A DNA stretch of 64,000 bases from Streptomyces verrucosisporus (GTDB lineage Bacteria; Actinomycetota; Actinomycetes; Streptomycetales; Streptomycetaceae), in the NCBI RefSeq assembly GCF_017114865.1, contig NZ_JADEYH010000008.1, forward strand, positions 1 to 64,000, read 5' to 3'. How positions within the stretch are numbered: the stretch's first letter is position 1; the number at the start of each line of letters is the position of its first letter. This document shows positions 1 through 7,949 of the stretch, piece after piece. The position numbers and the translations under genes were made by a program. Below the pieces are notes generated by a model. It had not been told where the DNA came from and ran no database searches. It was given only the letters and a program-made list of their open reading frames with translations.

Positions 1-413
1 TTTAGGCTCAGCATCGTGTGCTGCCAGAATCGGCGGATGGCGGTGGTCGAGGGAACTTCGGTTGGAGGCCCTCGCCGATCCTGTGGCGGCCATGGCGTTC
101 CTGGAGTGGCACGAGGAGGCCGTCGCTTACCCGGACAGCGTGTGGCAGCGGAGAGCCGCCGAGGGTGAGGGGCGTGGGGACAGGCTGACGCTCATCGGGG
201 AGACCGGCGGCGCAGCTCTTTGAAGAGGCTGTCGAGTGGTCATGGGCACGCCCGGCTGTCGAGGGGGCACGGCTGTTCGTGCACGAGGACAACCACCGGG
301 CGGAGGCCTTCTACCGCCGCCGGGATTTCCGGCGCACCGGGAGGATCGACACAGACCCCCGCGCTTCGGCGTTCACCGCTCACAAGATGGAGCTGCCCAG
401 GCTTCGTCTCTGA
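1..413 (+). pseudogene. GNAT acetyltransferase remnant (internally deleted, frame broken)
   Basis: Two pieces of a GNAT-type N-acetyltransferase lie in different frames. The first piece (frame of base 2, entering from the window edge) reads like a GNAT N-terminus with a RELRLEALADP helix followed by AAMAFLEWHEEA and an SVWQRR segment, and stops with TGA at 221-223. The second piece (frame of base 219, stop 411-413) carries the C-terminal GNAT signature: LFVHEDNHRAEAFYRRRDF, then a KMEL ending. The middle of the fold, including the acetyl-CoA pyrophosphate-binding loop (R/QxxGxG/A), is missing, so this is an internal deletion plus frameshift and not a single sequencing slip. The product cannot bind acetyl-CoA as a normal GNAT. 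The 5' end lies outside the window. The stop is 4 bp from the convergent DUF58 gene. Confidence 0.75.
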
Positions 414-417
414 GGAG

Positions 418-1728
418 TCAGAGACGGCCGGCGGCCTTGAGAGCGAGGTAGGCATCGGCCAGGGCCGGGGCGAGCTTGTCGGGAGTGGCGTCCACGACGG
501 TGACACCGCGGCGGCGGAGCCGGGATGCGGTGTGGTGGCGTTCTGCCTGTGTCCGGGCCGCGGCCGCGGCCCCGTAGACGGCGTCGAGTGTGCCGCGCGC
601 GGCGGCCATCTCCTCGATGCGGGGGTCGGCGACCGATGCGACCACCACCATGTGGCGCTGGGTGAGGAGTGGGAGCACGGGAAGCAGGCCCTCTTCCACG
701 GGAGAGGGGTCGAGGCCGGTGAACAGGACGACGAGCGAGCGCTGGGGAGCGTTGCGGAGGACGGTTGAGGCCATGCCTCGGGCATCGGACTCGATCAGGG
801 CCGGTTCGAGCGGCGCCATCGTCGTTACCAGCGCAGGCAGCAGGTCGTGGGCGGTGCGGCCTCGGAGCGTGGCGCGCACCTGGCGGTCGTAGGCCAGGAG
901 GTCGAAGCGGTCGCCCGCGCGCGCCGAGAGGGCGGCCAGCAGCAGGGCGGCGTCCATCGCGGCGTCGAGGCGCGGGATGTCGCCCACGCGGCCGGCCGAG
1001 GTGCGCCCGGTGTCGAGGACGGCCAGGATGCGGCGGTCGCGCTCGGGGCGCCAGGTGCGGACGGCGACGGAGCTCTGGCGGGCGGTGGCACGCCAGTCGA
1101 TGGACCGGGTGTCATCGCCCGGGACGTACTCGCGGAGGCTGTCGAACTCGGTGCCCTCGCCACGGATGAGGACACTGGTGCGCCCGTCGAGCTCGCGGAG
1201 CCGGGAGAGCCGCGCGGGCAGGTGTTTGCGGCTGGTGAAGGCCGGAAGGACGCGCACCTTCCAGGGGACGGAGTGACTGCCCTGGCGGGCGGCGAGGCCG
1301 AGCGGGCCGTACGAGCGCACGGTGACGCGGGCGGCGTGGTGGTCGCCGCGCCGGGTCGGGCGCAGCCGTGTGATGAGGAGGCGGCGTTCCCCGCCGGGCA
1401 CGGTCAGCCGGTGCCGGGACGCGGCGATCTCGGAGCCGGAGGCCCAGACACTGGGCGGCCAGGCGTCGCGGAGGTGGGCGCGCAGCGGACGTCCGGCGGG
1501 GTTGGTGACGGTGAGCCGGACTTCGGCAGGCTCACCGAGTCGAACTGACGTATCACCGGAACGGGTGAAAAGGAGCTTTCGGACTGGTGCCGCGCATCCC
1601 AGGTCGTACAGAATTGCGAGCAGCAGGGTGAGTTCGACGGCGAGCAGGCCGGTCCAGCTCGGAAGCAGGAAGCCGACGAGAAGCGCGCCGAGAGCGGCGA
1701 TGAGAGCTGTACGTCCGGTGAGAGCCAT
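418..1728 (-). CDS. DUF58 domain-containing protein (MoxR-associated)
   Basis: A 436-residue protein. Two hydrophobic segments fill residues 5-45, followed by an extracytoplasmic or beta-rich section and then the DUF58 core, whose hallmark is visible near residue 200 (EFDSLREYVPGDDTRSIDW). The C-terminal part resembles a von Willebrand A-like fold, with a LVVLF strand and a VVVASVADP strand. DUF58 proteins are regularly paired with MoxR AAA+ ATPases and are thought to act with them in assembly or maturation of envelope or metal-dependent complexes; the exact client is unknown. It starts 18 bp after the moxR stop and is the last gene of the five-gene minus-strand operon that begins at 5933. 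Confidence 0.92.
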   Translation of the reverse strand: MALTGRTALIAALGALLVGFLLPSWTGLLAVELTLLLAILYDLGCAAPVRKLLFTRSGDTSVRLGEPAEVRLTVTNPAGRPLRAHLRDAWPPSVWASGSEIAASRHRLTVPGGERRLLITRLRPTRRGDHHAARVTVRSYGPLGLAARQGSHSVPWKVRVLPAFTSRKHLPARLSRLRELDGRTSVLIRGEGTEFDSLREYVPGDDTRSIDWRATARQSSVAVRTWRPERDRRILAVLDTGRTSAGRVGDIPRLDAAMDAALLLAALSARAGDRFDLLAYDRQVRATLRGRTAHDLLPALVTTMAPLEPALIESDARGMASTVLRNAPQRSLVVLFTGLDPSPVEEGLLPVLPLLTQRHMVVVASVADPRIEEMAAARGTLDAVYGAAAAARTQAERHHTASRLRRRGVTVVDATPDKLAPALADAYLALKAAGRL

Positions 1729-1746
1729 CGGTCGGTTCGCGTCGTC

Positions 1747-2712
1747 TCAGCGGGGCACGGGGACGTGGGCGAGTAGCGAGGAGATCACGCTGTCCGCGGT
1801 GACGCCCTCCATCTCGGCCTCGGGACGTAGCTGGATGCGGTGCCGCAGGGTGGGCAGGGCGAGCGCCTTCACATCGTCGGGAGTGACGTAGTCGCGTCCG
1901 GTGAGCCAGGCCCAGGCTCGGGCGGTGGACAACAGCGCGGTGGCGCCGCGGGGTGAGGCGCCCAGGGAGAGCGAGGGGGATTCACGAGTGGCGCGGCAGA
2001 TATCGACGACATAGCCGGCGACTTCGGGTGAGACGGATGTCTTGGCTACCGCGGCTCGGGCCGCGTCGAGTTCCGCGGGGCCGGCCACACGGCGTACGCC
2101 GGCGGCGGCGAGGTCGCGGGGGTCGAAGCCCTCGGCGTGCCTGGAGAGAACCTTGATCTCCTCCTCCCTGGAGGGCAGCGACACCTGGAGCTTGAGCAGG
2201 AACCGGTCGAGCTGGGCCTCGGGGAGGGGATAGGTGCCCTCGTACTCGACGGGGTTCTGGGTGGCGGCCACCAGGAAGGGGTCGGGGAGCTTGCGTGCGG
2301 TGCCCTCGACGGTGACCTGCCGCTCTTCCATGGCTTCGAGCAGAGAGGCCTGGGTCTTCGGCGGGGTGCGGTTGATCTCGTCGGCGAGGAGGAGGTTGGT
2401 GAAGACCGGGCCGGGCTGGAAGGAGAACTCGGCCGTGCGGCTGTCGTAGATGAGTGAGCCGGTGACGTCGCTCGGCATCAGGTCGGGGGTGAACTGGACG
2501 CGTTTGGTGTCGAGTTCGAGTGTGGCGGCCAGAGCTCGGACGAGGAGGGTCTTGGCAACGCCCGGAACGCCCTCCAGCAGTACGTGTCCGCGGCAGAGCA
2601 GGGCGACGACGAGTCCGGTGACGGTGGCGTCCTGGCCGACCACGGCCTTGGAGATCTCGCCGCGCAGGGCCTCGAGGGCGGCGCGGGCGCTGTCTGCGGA
2701 GGGGGCGCTCAC
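1747..2712 (-). CDS. MoxR-family AAA+ ATPase
   Basis: A 321-residue chaperone-like ATPase. Walker A is GVPGVAKT (about residue 40), Walker B is LLADEINR, and sensor 1 lies in the ATQNPVEYEGTYPLPEAQLDRF block that defines the MoxR family. The chosen start is GTG at 2712, which overlaps the stop of the upstream DUF4350 gene as GTGA and implies translational coupling. A longer open frame to 2877 adds only low-complexity Arg/Pro sequence that is a shadow of the upstream gene. It probably works with the adjacent DUF58 protein to remodel an unknown envelope substrate. Confidence 0.93.
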   Translation of the reverse strand: MSAPSADSARAALEALRGEISKAVVGQDATVTGLVVALLCRGHVLLEGVPGVAKTLLVRALAATLELDTKRVQFTPDLMPSDVTGSLIYDSRTAEFSFQPGPVFTNLLLADEINRTPPKTQASLLEAMEERQVTVEGTARKLPDPFLVAATQNPVEYEGTYPLPEAQLDRFLLKLQVSLPSREEEIKVLSRHAEGFDPRDLAAAGVRRVAGPAELDAARAAVAKTSVSPEVAGYVVDICRATRESPSLSLGASPRGATALLSTARAWAWLTGRDYVTPDDVKALALPTLRHRIQLRPEAEMEGVTADSVISSLLAHVPVPR

Positions 2713-3935
2713 GGGGTGCGGTCCTTGTCTCTCGGAGATGGGGTGATGCGGCGTTCGAGGAGATCGAGCCGGTCGGAGAGCCGGACGAGGGCTTCGTCGT
2801 CGGCAGGGGCCGGGCCGAACAGAAGGCTGTGGATCTGGATGCCGTCGTCCCCGGTGCGGGCGGCGACGGCAGGGCACAGGGCCTCGGAGCGGTGGGCCTG
2901 CGCGGTGGGCACGCCGGCGAGAGGGGCGATCCGGGTGCGGGTGGCCGAGCGCAGGGCTTCGGCTGCGCGTTCACGTGCGTTCGCCTGACGGTAGAGGTGG
3001 GCGCGGCCCTCGGCCGCCTCGGACGCCGGGACGGCCACGGGCAGCCGTTCGGGGACGAGAGGGCCCAGACGCCTGGCTCGCCAGAGTGCGGCGAGGACTG
3101 CGGCGATCGCGAGCTGGAGGGCGCCCCACCTCCAGCCGGGCGGGATGAGGTCGAAGAAGCTCTCGTCGCCGCCGTCGGTGGCGGTGGCGTCGTCCAGGGA
3201 GGGGAGGTACCAGACCAGATGGGGACGGGAGCCGAGGAGTTGCAGGGCGAGGGAGGCGTTGCCGTGTTGGTCGAGGCGGTGGTTGTAGAGCATGTCCGGG
3301 GCACCGAGTACCACGGTGTCGCCGTCGCCGGTTTCCGCGGGGAGTCGCAGCAGAGTGGGCAGCTCGCCGCTGGGGTAGCAGGCCTCGACCGAGGCGGCGG
3401 AGGTGGTGTAGGTGATGCCGCCGAGTTCGGCCGCGCCCGCGCGCCGGGCGTACGGGGCGTCGCAGCCGGGGCGGAGCACCTCGACGGAGGCGGGTTCCAC
3501 GGCACGTACGTCCGGGGCCAGGGTGCCCAGCGAGGCCGGGCCCGGGGCCAGCAGGACGGTGCGGCCTCCGCTGTCGGACGCGGCGGCGCGCAGCGCGGAC
3601 TGCTGACGTGCGCTGAGCAGGTCCGGGTTGGCCACCAGCAGTGTGGTGTCGGGGCCCAGCGCCTCGGTGGCCTCGGCGATGCCGGTGGCGACGGTGGTGT
3701 CCACTCCGCGGTCGGCGAGGAGTTCCGCGGTGGCGCGGCTGCCGTAGCGGTCGGCGGAGCGGGGATCGAGCAGCCCGTGCTGTCCGCCGGAGCGGAGGGC
3801 GGCGATGACCAGACCGGCCAGCGCCAGGACGGCCGCAGCCAGCAGCAGGCCGCGGGCGCGCCCCCACAGTTGGCGTGCGGTGGGCGACACCGAGGTGGCC
3901 GCGCCGGTGGAGGGGGCGGGTGGTGCGGTCGTCAT
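2709..3935 (-). CDS. DUF4350 domain-containing membrane protein
   Basis: A 408-residue protein with one membrane segment near residues 28-48 (LLLAAAVLALAGLVIAAL) and a second near residue 275. The loop between them carries the DUF4350 fold (DRYGSRATAELLADRGVD, then DTTLLVANPDLLS and GRTVLLAPGPASL). It sits between the DUF4129 and moxR genes with 4-bp stop/start overlaps on both sides (ATGA at 3932-3935, GTGA at 2709-2712). This MoxR-DUF58-DUF4350-DUF4129 order is a standard actinobacterial arrangement. The biochemical function is unknown. Confidence 0.9.
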   Translation of the reverse strand: MTTAPPAPSTGAATSVSPTARQLWGRARGLLLAAAVLALAGLVIAALRSGGQHGLLDPRSADRYGSRATAELLADRGVDTTVATGIAEATEALGPDTTLLVANPDLLSARQQSALRAAASDSGGRTVLLAPGPASLGTLAPDVRAVEPASVEVLRPGCDAPYARRAGAAELGGITYTTSAASVEACYPSGELPTLLRLPAETGDGDTVVLGAPDMLYNHRLDQHGNASLALQLLGSRPHLVWYLPSLDDATATDGGDESFFDLIPPGWRWGALQLAIAAVLAALWRARRLGPLVPERLPVAVPASEAAEGRAHLYRQANARERAAEALRSATRTRIAPLAGVPTAQAHRSEALCPAVAARTGDDGIQIHSLLFGPAPADDEALVRLSDRLDLLERRITPSPRDKDRTP

Positions 3936-4684
3936 ACGGCGCCTCCGCCGGGGGCCGCGGGCGTGGGGTCACCGGTGAGGTGGGGCCTGCTGCGCCGGAC
4001 GGCTTCCTCGAGGTCCCGCAGCCGCAGGTACGCGGCCTGGTCGGCCGGGCGTCCGGCGTATGTGACCTCGTCGAAGGCGAGGGCGGCGGCGTACAGGGCC
4101 GTGGTGTGGTCCGGGAGGACCCGGGCGGCTTCGGACGCGGCCTCGTCGGCGGTGCGGCCGGGGCGGGGGTCGAGCAGGGCGCGTTCCTCCAGGGAGCGGA
4201 CGAGAGCGCGCATCCTCTCCTGGAGGGCTTCGCTCCAGCGGGCGGCGGAGGCGTACCGCTCGGCCGCGGCGCGGTGCTCGTCGGCGCTGCGCGGGCGGTC
4301 GTCGAAGAGTTCGCCGAACCTGGCGGATCCGGGCGCGCGGCGCAGTGCGCCCATGCGCAGCCGCAGGCCGGCCAGGAGAAGTACGACGAGCAGGGCGACG
4401 GCCGCGAGGCCGACCCGGCCTCCTGGAGTGGCCCCTGCGGCGGTGTCGAGGAGATCGCCGATCCGCTCCCACACCCAGTCGAGGAGGCGCCGCAGGAGGC
4501 TCGGGTCGTTCTCGTGGTACATGGGTTTGGACAGCTCGTCCTCGGCGGCCTCACGTGCCGGGACACGCGGGATCGTCACCGGCGCTCCGTCGTCGGAGCT
4601 GCCGGAGCCGTCGAGGCTGCCGGAGCGCATGGCGAACGGAGTCTCCCGTACCGCCGTTCGCACGCCCGCTGACCGCGTCACCAC
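3932..4684 (-). CDS. DUF4129 domain-containing membrane protein
   Basis: A 250-residue protein with one transmembrane helix near residues 91-110 and a C-terminal DUF4129 region (ELFDDRPRSADEHRAAAERY, with the KAL-like helices ALQERMRALVRSLEE). The motif AREAAEDELSKPMYHENDPS before the helix is characteristic of the actinobacterial members. GTG at 4684 is taken as the start because it lies directly after the stop of the upstream gene (4686-4688); an in-frame ATG 18 codons further in (near 4630) is less likely. In other bacteria DUF4129 is found fused to transglutaminase-like proteins, but no such domain is present here. Confidence 0.88.
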   Translation of the reverse strand: MVTRSAGVRTAVRETPFAMRSGSLDGSGSSDDGAPVTIPRVPAREAAEDELSKPMYHENDPSLLRRLLDWVWERIGDLLDTAAGATPGGRVGLAAVALLVVLLLAGLRLRMGALRRAPGSARFGELFDDRPRSADEHRAAAERYASAARWSEALQERMRALVRSLEERALLDPRPGRTADEAASEAARVLPDHTTALYAAALAFDEVTYAGRPADQAAYLRLRDLEEAVRRSRPHLTGDPTPAAPGGGAV

Positions 4685-4685
4685 A

Positions 4686-5933
4686 TCAGTTCCCCGGGGC
4701 GGTGCCGTCGGTGTGCCGCTCGTAGCCGGGTACCTCCGCGGCGCGGGCGAGTTCGAGGTCGAGGGCCTCGCGGCGGATGCGCTGGTCCATGTAGAGGAGG
4801 GCGGTGACGCCCGCGCTGATCGGGAGGGTGATGGTGGAGGCGAGGACCGCCCCGATACCGACGATGATCAGGTATGTCCAGGTTATGTCCGCGACGCCGC
4901 CGGTCATGAAGCTCTCGATGCCGTCACCCCCCAGCACGGGGGCCAGGAAGGAGGCGGGCAGCTGGATGATCATCGCGATCATGAAGACCAGCACGGTCGT
5001 GAGGAGCTGGATGCCGAAGATGCGCCACCAGGAGTTCCGCACGAGTTTGGCGGAACGCCGCAGGGCTGCGAAGACACCCTGCCGCTCCAGCATGAGGGCG
5101 GGCGCGGAGAGACAGTAGCGGACCCACAGCCAGACGGCCGCCACGGCGCCCACGAGGCCGCCGAGAAGGGCGATGCCCACGCTGGCCAGCTCCGAACCCG
5201 CCGCGCCGAGGAGGATGCCGGGCAGGAGCCCCAGGGCGACCGCTCCGCTCACGATCAGTCCTACCAGCAGCGTCAGGCCGAGCAGGCGGGCGAGCTGCGG
5301 CCGGGAGTCGCGCCAGGCATCCCCGATGGACACCGGGCGGCCCAGAACGGCACGGCTGACCACCACGGTGAGCATTGCGGTGGCGATGACCGTGCCGATC
5401 AGGGAGGCCAGCAGTTCGACGCCCAGGGCACTGAACGTACCGCTGAAGGCGTCCAGCACATCGTCCCTGGTCGGCTCGGCCTTGGTCTCCAGCGCCTGGA
5501 GGCCGCTGTTGTCCCGCATCCAGATGCCGGTGGCCACGGTGGAGACGAGCTGGATCATGACCGCGACCGCGAGCGATATGCCAAGGACCGTCCGCCAGTG
5601 GGCACGCGCGGTGGAGACCGCCCCGTCCAGGATCTCGCCCACGCCCAGGGGACGGAGCGGGATGACGCCGGGCTTGGCCGCGGGCGGCTGGTTCCAGTTC
5701 CCCCAGCCGGGCCGGCCCGGTGGCGGTGGAGGAGGAGCGCCCCAGCCCTGAGGGGCGGCGGGCGGCTGCTGCGGCGACCAGTTCGCGGCCGGCTGCCCCG
5801 GTGGGGTCCTGTCCGTGGGCACCTTGTCGGCGGGCTGCCCGGAAGCGCCGCCACCGGATGCGCCCCCACCGGACGCGGGGGGAGGATCGGAAGGGGAGGA
5901 TCCGGGCGAGGCCCAGCCCGGAGAGTCACTCAC
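4686..5933 (-). CDS. Multi-pass membrane protein, glycerophosphodiesterase membrane-domain-like
   Basis: A 415-residue protein. Residues 1-90 are a Pro/Gly/Gln-rich cytoplasmic tail. The conserved block VIPLRPLGVGEILDGA marks the start of about six transmembrane segments, including VLGISLAVAVMIQLVSTVA and GLTLLVGLIVSGAVALGLL. The arrangement matches the membrane domain found beside glycerophosphodiester phosphodiesterases (GPDPase_memb type), but no catalytic phosphodiesterase domain is present. It is the first gene of the minus-strand operon and starts 150 bp from the divergent mtnA. Confidence 0.85.
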   Translation of the reverse strand: MSDSPGWASPGSSPSDPPPASGGGASGGGASGQPADKVPTDRTPPGQPAANWSPQQPPAAPQGWGAPPPPPPGRPGWGNWNQPPAAKPGVIPLRPLGVGEILDGAVSTARAHWRTVLGISLAVAVMIQLVSTVATGIWMRDNSGLQALETKAEPTRDDVLDAFSGTFSALGVELLASLIGTVIATAMLTVVVSRAVLGRPVSIGDAWRDSRPQLARLLGLTLLVGLIVSGAVALGLLPGILLGAAGSELASVGIALLGGLVGAVAAVWLWVRYCLSAPALMLERQGVFAALRRSAKLVRNSWWRIFGIQLLTTVLVFMIAMIIQLPASFLAPVLGGDGIESFMTGGVADITWTYLIIVGIGAVLASTITLPISAGVTALLYMDQRIRREALDLELARAAEVPGYERHTDGTAPGN

Positions 5934-6083
5934 AGCGGTTCACCTCGTGTTCTCGCGGCCCGTTCATGGGGATGTATCGGCTGGTTGGCAGCCATCGTGC
6001 CATGGGCCGCCGTGGAACGGCGCGGGCCCTGCGGCTCCCGGCTGCCTTCGACTGATGGTCGGGAGAAGGGGCAGACTGTCCGA

Positions 6084-7274
6084 ATGGTTGACCAGACTGA
6101 GGAACGATCCACGGCTTCGGCGCCCGATGACGCACCGGTTCCCGTTCCCGCGCTGCGCTGGGAGGAACCTCCCGAGGGGCCGGTGGTGGTGCTGCTCGAC
6201 CAGACCCGGCTCCCCGCCGAGGAGGTCGAACTCGTCTGCACCGACGTGCCCGCCCTGGTGGAGGCGATCCGCTCGCTCGCGGTGCGCGGTGCGCCCCTGC
6301 TGGGGCTGGCGGGTGCGTACGGCGTCGCGCTGGCGGCCGCCCGCGGGTACGACGTGACCGACGCGGCCGAGCAGCTCAGGCACGCACGTCCGACCGCGGT
6401 CAACCTCGGGTACGGGGTGAGCCGGGCCGAGCGGGCCTTCCGGGCGGCTGCCGACGCCGGCGCGGGATACGAGCGGGCGGCCGCCGCGGCGCTGACCGAG
6501 GCCCGTGCGCTGCACCGCGAGGACGCCGAGGCCAGCGAGCGGATGGCGGCGCACGGCCTGACCCTGCTGGGCGAGCTGCTGCCGGGCGGGGGCTACCGAG
6601 TTCTGACCCACTGCAACACCGGGGCGCTGGTGTCCGGCGGGGGAGGCACCGCTTTCGGGGTGGTGCGGGCCGCGCACCGTGCCGGCGAGCTGCGCAGGCT
6701 GTGGGTGGACGAGACCCGGCCGCTGCTCCAGGGGGCGCGGCTCACGGCGTACGAGGCGGCCCGGGAGGGCATGGCCTACACGGTGCTGGCGGACAACGCC
6801 GCCGGTTCGCTGTTCGCGGCGGGAGAGGTGGACGCGGTGCTGGTCGGCGCGGACCGGATCGCGGCCGATGGCTCGGTGGCGAACAAGATCGGCAGTTATC
6901 CGCTGGCGGTGCTGGCCCGCTACCACCATGTGCCGTTCGTGGTGGTGGCGCCCATGACCACGGTGGACCTGGAGGCGGCCGACGGCGGTTCGATCGAGGT
7001 GGAGCAGCGCCCCGGCCACGAGGTGACGGAGTTCGCGCCGCCCACGGTGCCGGGAGCCGGGATGGAGCCGGGCAGCGGCATCCCGGTGGCTCCGCTGGGC
7101 GCGCAGGCGTACAACCCGGCCTTCGACATCACTCCGGCGGAACTGGTGACGGCGATCGTCACCGAGCGGGGGGTGGTCTCACCGGTCACGGGAGGCGCGC
7201 TGGCCGAGCTGTGCTCGCTCTCACCGTCACCCCGGGAAAAGTCACGATCGGGTAATGGGATGATGGACGCATGA
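6084..7274 (+). CDS. mtnA: S-methyl-5-thioribose-1-phosphate isomerase
   Basis: A 396-residue cytosolic enzyme of the methionine salvage pathway that converts 5-methylthioribose-1-phosphate to 5-methylthioribulose-1-phosphate. It has the family signatures RGAPLLGLAGAYG, the catalytic cysteine in HCNTGAL, and the catalytic aspartate in VGADRIAADGSVANKIG. ATG 6084 is chosen; the very long open frame upstream is antisense to the minus-strand operon. A CAGACT hexamer lies about 6 nt before the start and no Shine-Dalgarno sequence is seen, so the message may be leaderless. The stop overlaps the mtrA start (ATGA, 7271-7274), coupling mtnA to mtrA translation. No other methionine-salvage gene is in the window. 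Confidence 0.95.
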   Translation: MVDQTEERSTASAPDDAPVPVPALRWEEPPEGPVVVLLDQTRLPAEEVELVCTDVPALVEAIRSLAVRGAPLLGLAGAYGVALAAARGYDVTDAAEQLRHARPTAVNLGYGVSRAERAFRAAADAGAGYERAAAAALTEARALHREDAEASERMAAHGLTLLGELLPGGGYRVLTHCNTGALVSGGGGTAFGVVRAAHRAGELRRLWVDETRPLLQGARLTAYEAAREGMAYTVLADNAAGSLFAAGEVDAVLVGADRIAADGSVANKIGSYPLAVLARYHHVPFVVVAPMTTVDLEAADGGSIEVEQRPGHEVTEFAPPTVPGAGMEPGSGIPVAPLGAQAYNPAFDITPAELVTAIVTERGVVSPVTGGALAELCSLSPSPREKSRSGNGMMDA

Positions 7275-7948
7275 AGGGACGCGTCCTGGTCGTCGACGAC
7301 GACACCGCACTGGCAGAGATGCTCGGCATCGTGCTGCGCGGCGAAGGCTTCGAACCGTCGTTCGTGTCGGACGGGGACAAGGCTCTCGCCGCCTTCCGCG
7401 AGACCAAGCCCGACCTCGTACTGCTCGATCTGATGCTGCCGGGCCGGGACGGCATCGAGGTGTGCCGGCTTATCCGCGCCGAGTCCGGGGTGCCGATCGT
7501 CATGCTCACGGCCAAGAGCGACACCGTCGACGTGGTGGTGGGCCTGGAGTCGGGGGCCGACGACTACATCGTCAAGCCGTTCAAGCCCAAGGAACTGGTG
7601 GCCCGCATCCGGGCGCGGCTGCGCCGCTCGGAGGAGCCCGCCCCTGAGCAGCTGGCCATCGGTGACCTGGTCATCGACGTGGCGGGGCACTCGGTGAAGC
7701 GGGACGGGCAGTCCATCGCGCTGACTCCCCTGGAGTTCGATCTGCTGGTGGCCCTCGCCCGCAAACCGTGGCAGGTCTTCACCCGCGAGGTGCTCCTGGA
7801 GCAGGTGTGGGGTTACCGCCACGCGGCGGACACCCGGCTGGTCAACGTCCATGTCCAGCGGCTGCGCTCCAAGGTCGAGAAGGACCCGGAGCGGCCCGAG
7901 ATCGTGGTGACCGTACGCGGCGTGGGGTACAAGGCCGGACCAAGCTGA
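7271..7948 (+). CDS. mtrA: Two-component response regulator MtrA
   Basis: A 225-residue OmpR/PhoB-family regulator. The receiver domain (1-115) has the acidic pair DD at 9-10, phospho-acceptor Asp53 in LVLLDLMLPGRDG, and Lys in the KPFKPKELVAR switch. The C-terminal winged helix (about 130-222) contains the recognition region DTRLVNVHVQRLRSKVE. Sequence and the mtrA-mtrB-lpqB order identify it as MtrA, which in actinomycetes controls cell-wall and developmental genes and, in Streptomyces, antibiotic production. It starts inside the mtnA stop codon and is followed one base later by mtrB. Confidence 0.96.
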   Translation: MKGRVLVVDDDTALAEMLGIVLRGEGFEPSFVSDGDKALAAFRETKPDLVLLDLMLPGRDGIEVCRLIRAESGVPIVMLTAKSDTVDVVVGLESGADDYIVKPFKPKELVARIRARLRRSEEPAPEQLAIGDLVIDVAGHSVKRDGQSIALTPLEFDLLVALARKPWQVFTREVLLEQVWGYRHAADTRLVNVHVQRLRSKVEKDPERPEIVVTVRGVGYKAGPS

Positions 7949-7949
7949 C

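Noticed and set aside
2829..7274. Apparent 1481-codon open frame on the plus strand
   Set aside because: Only its last 396 codons are a gene (mtnA). The rest is antisense to the MoxR/DUF58 operon and has the codon pattern of a GC-rich shadow frame.
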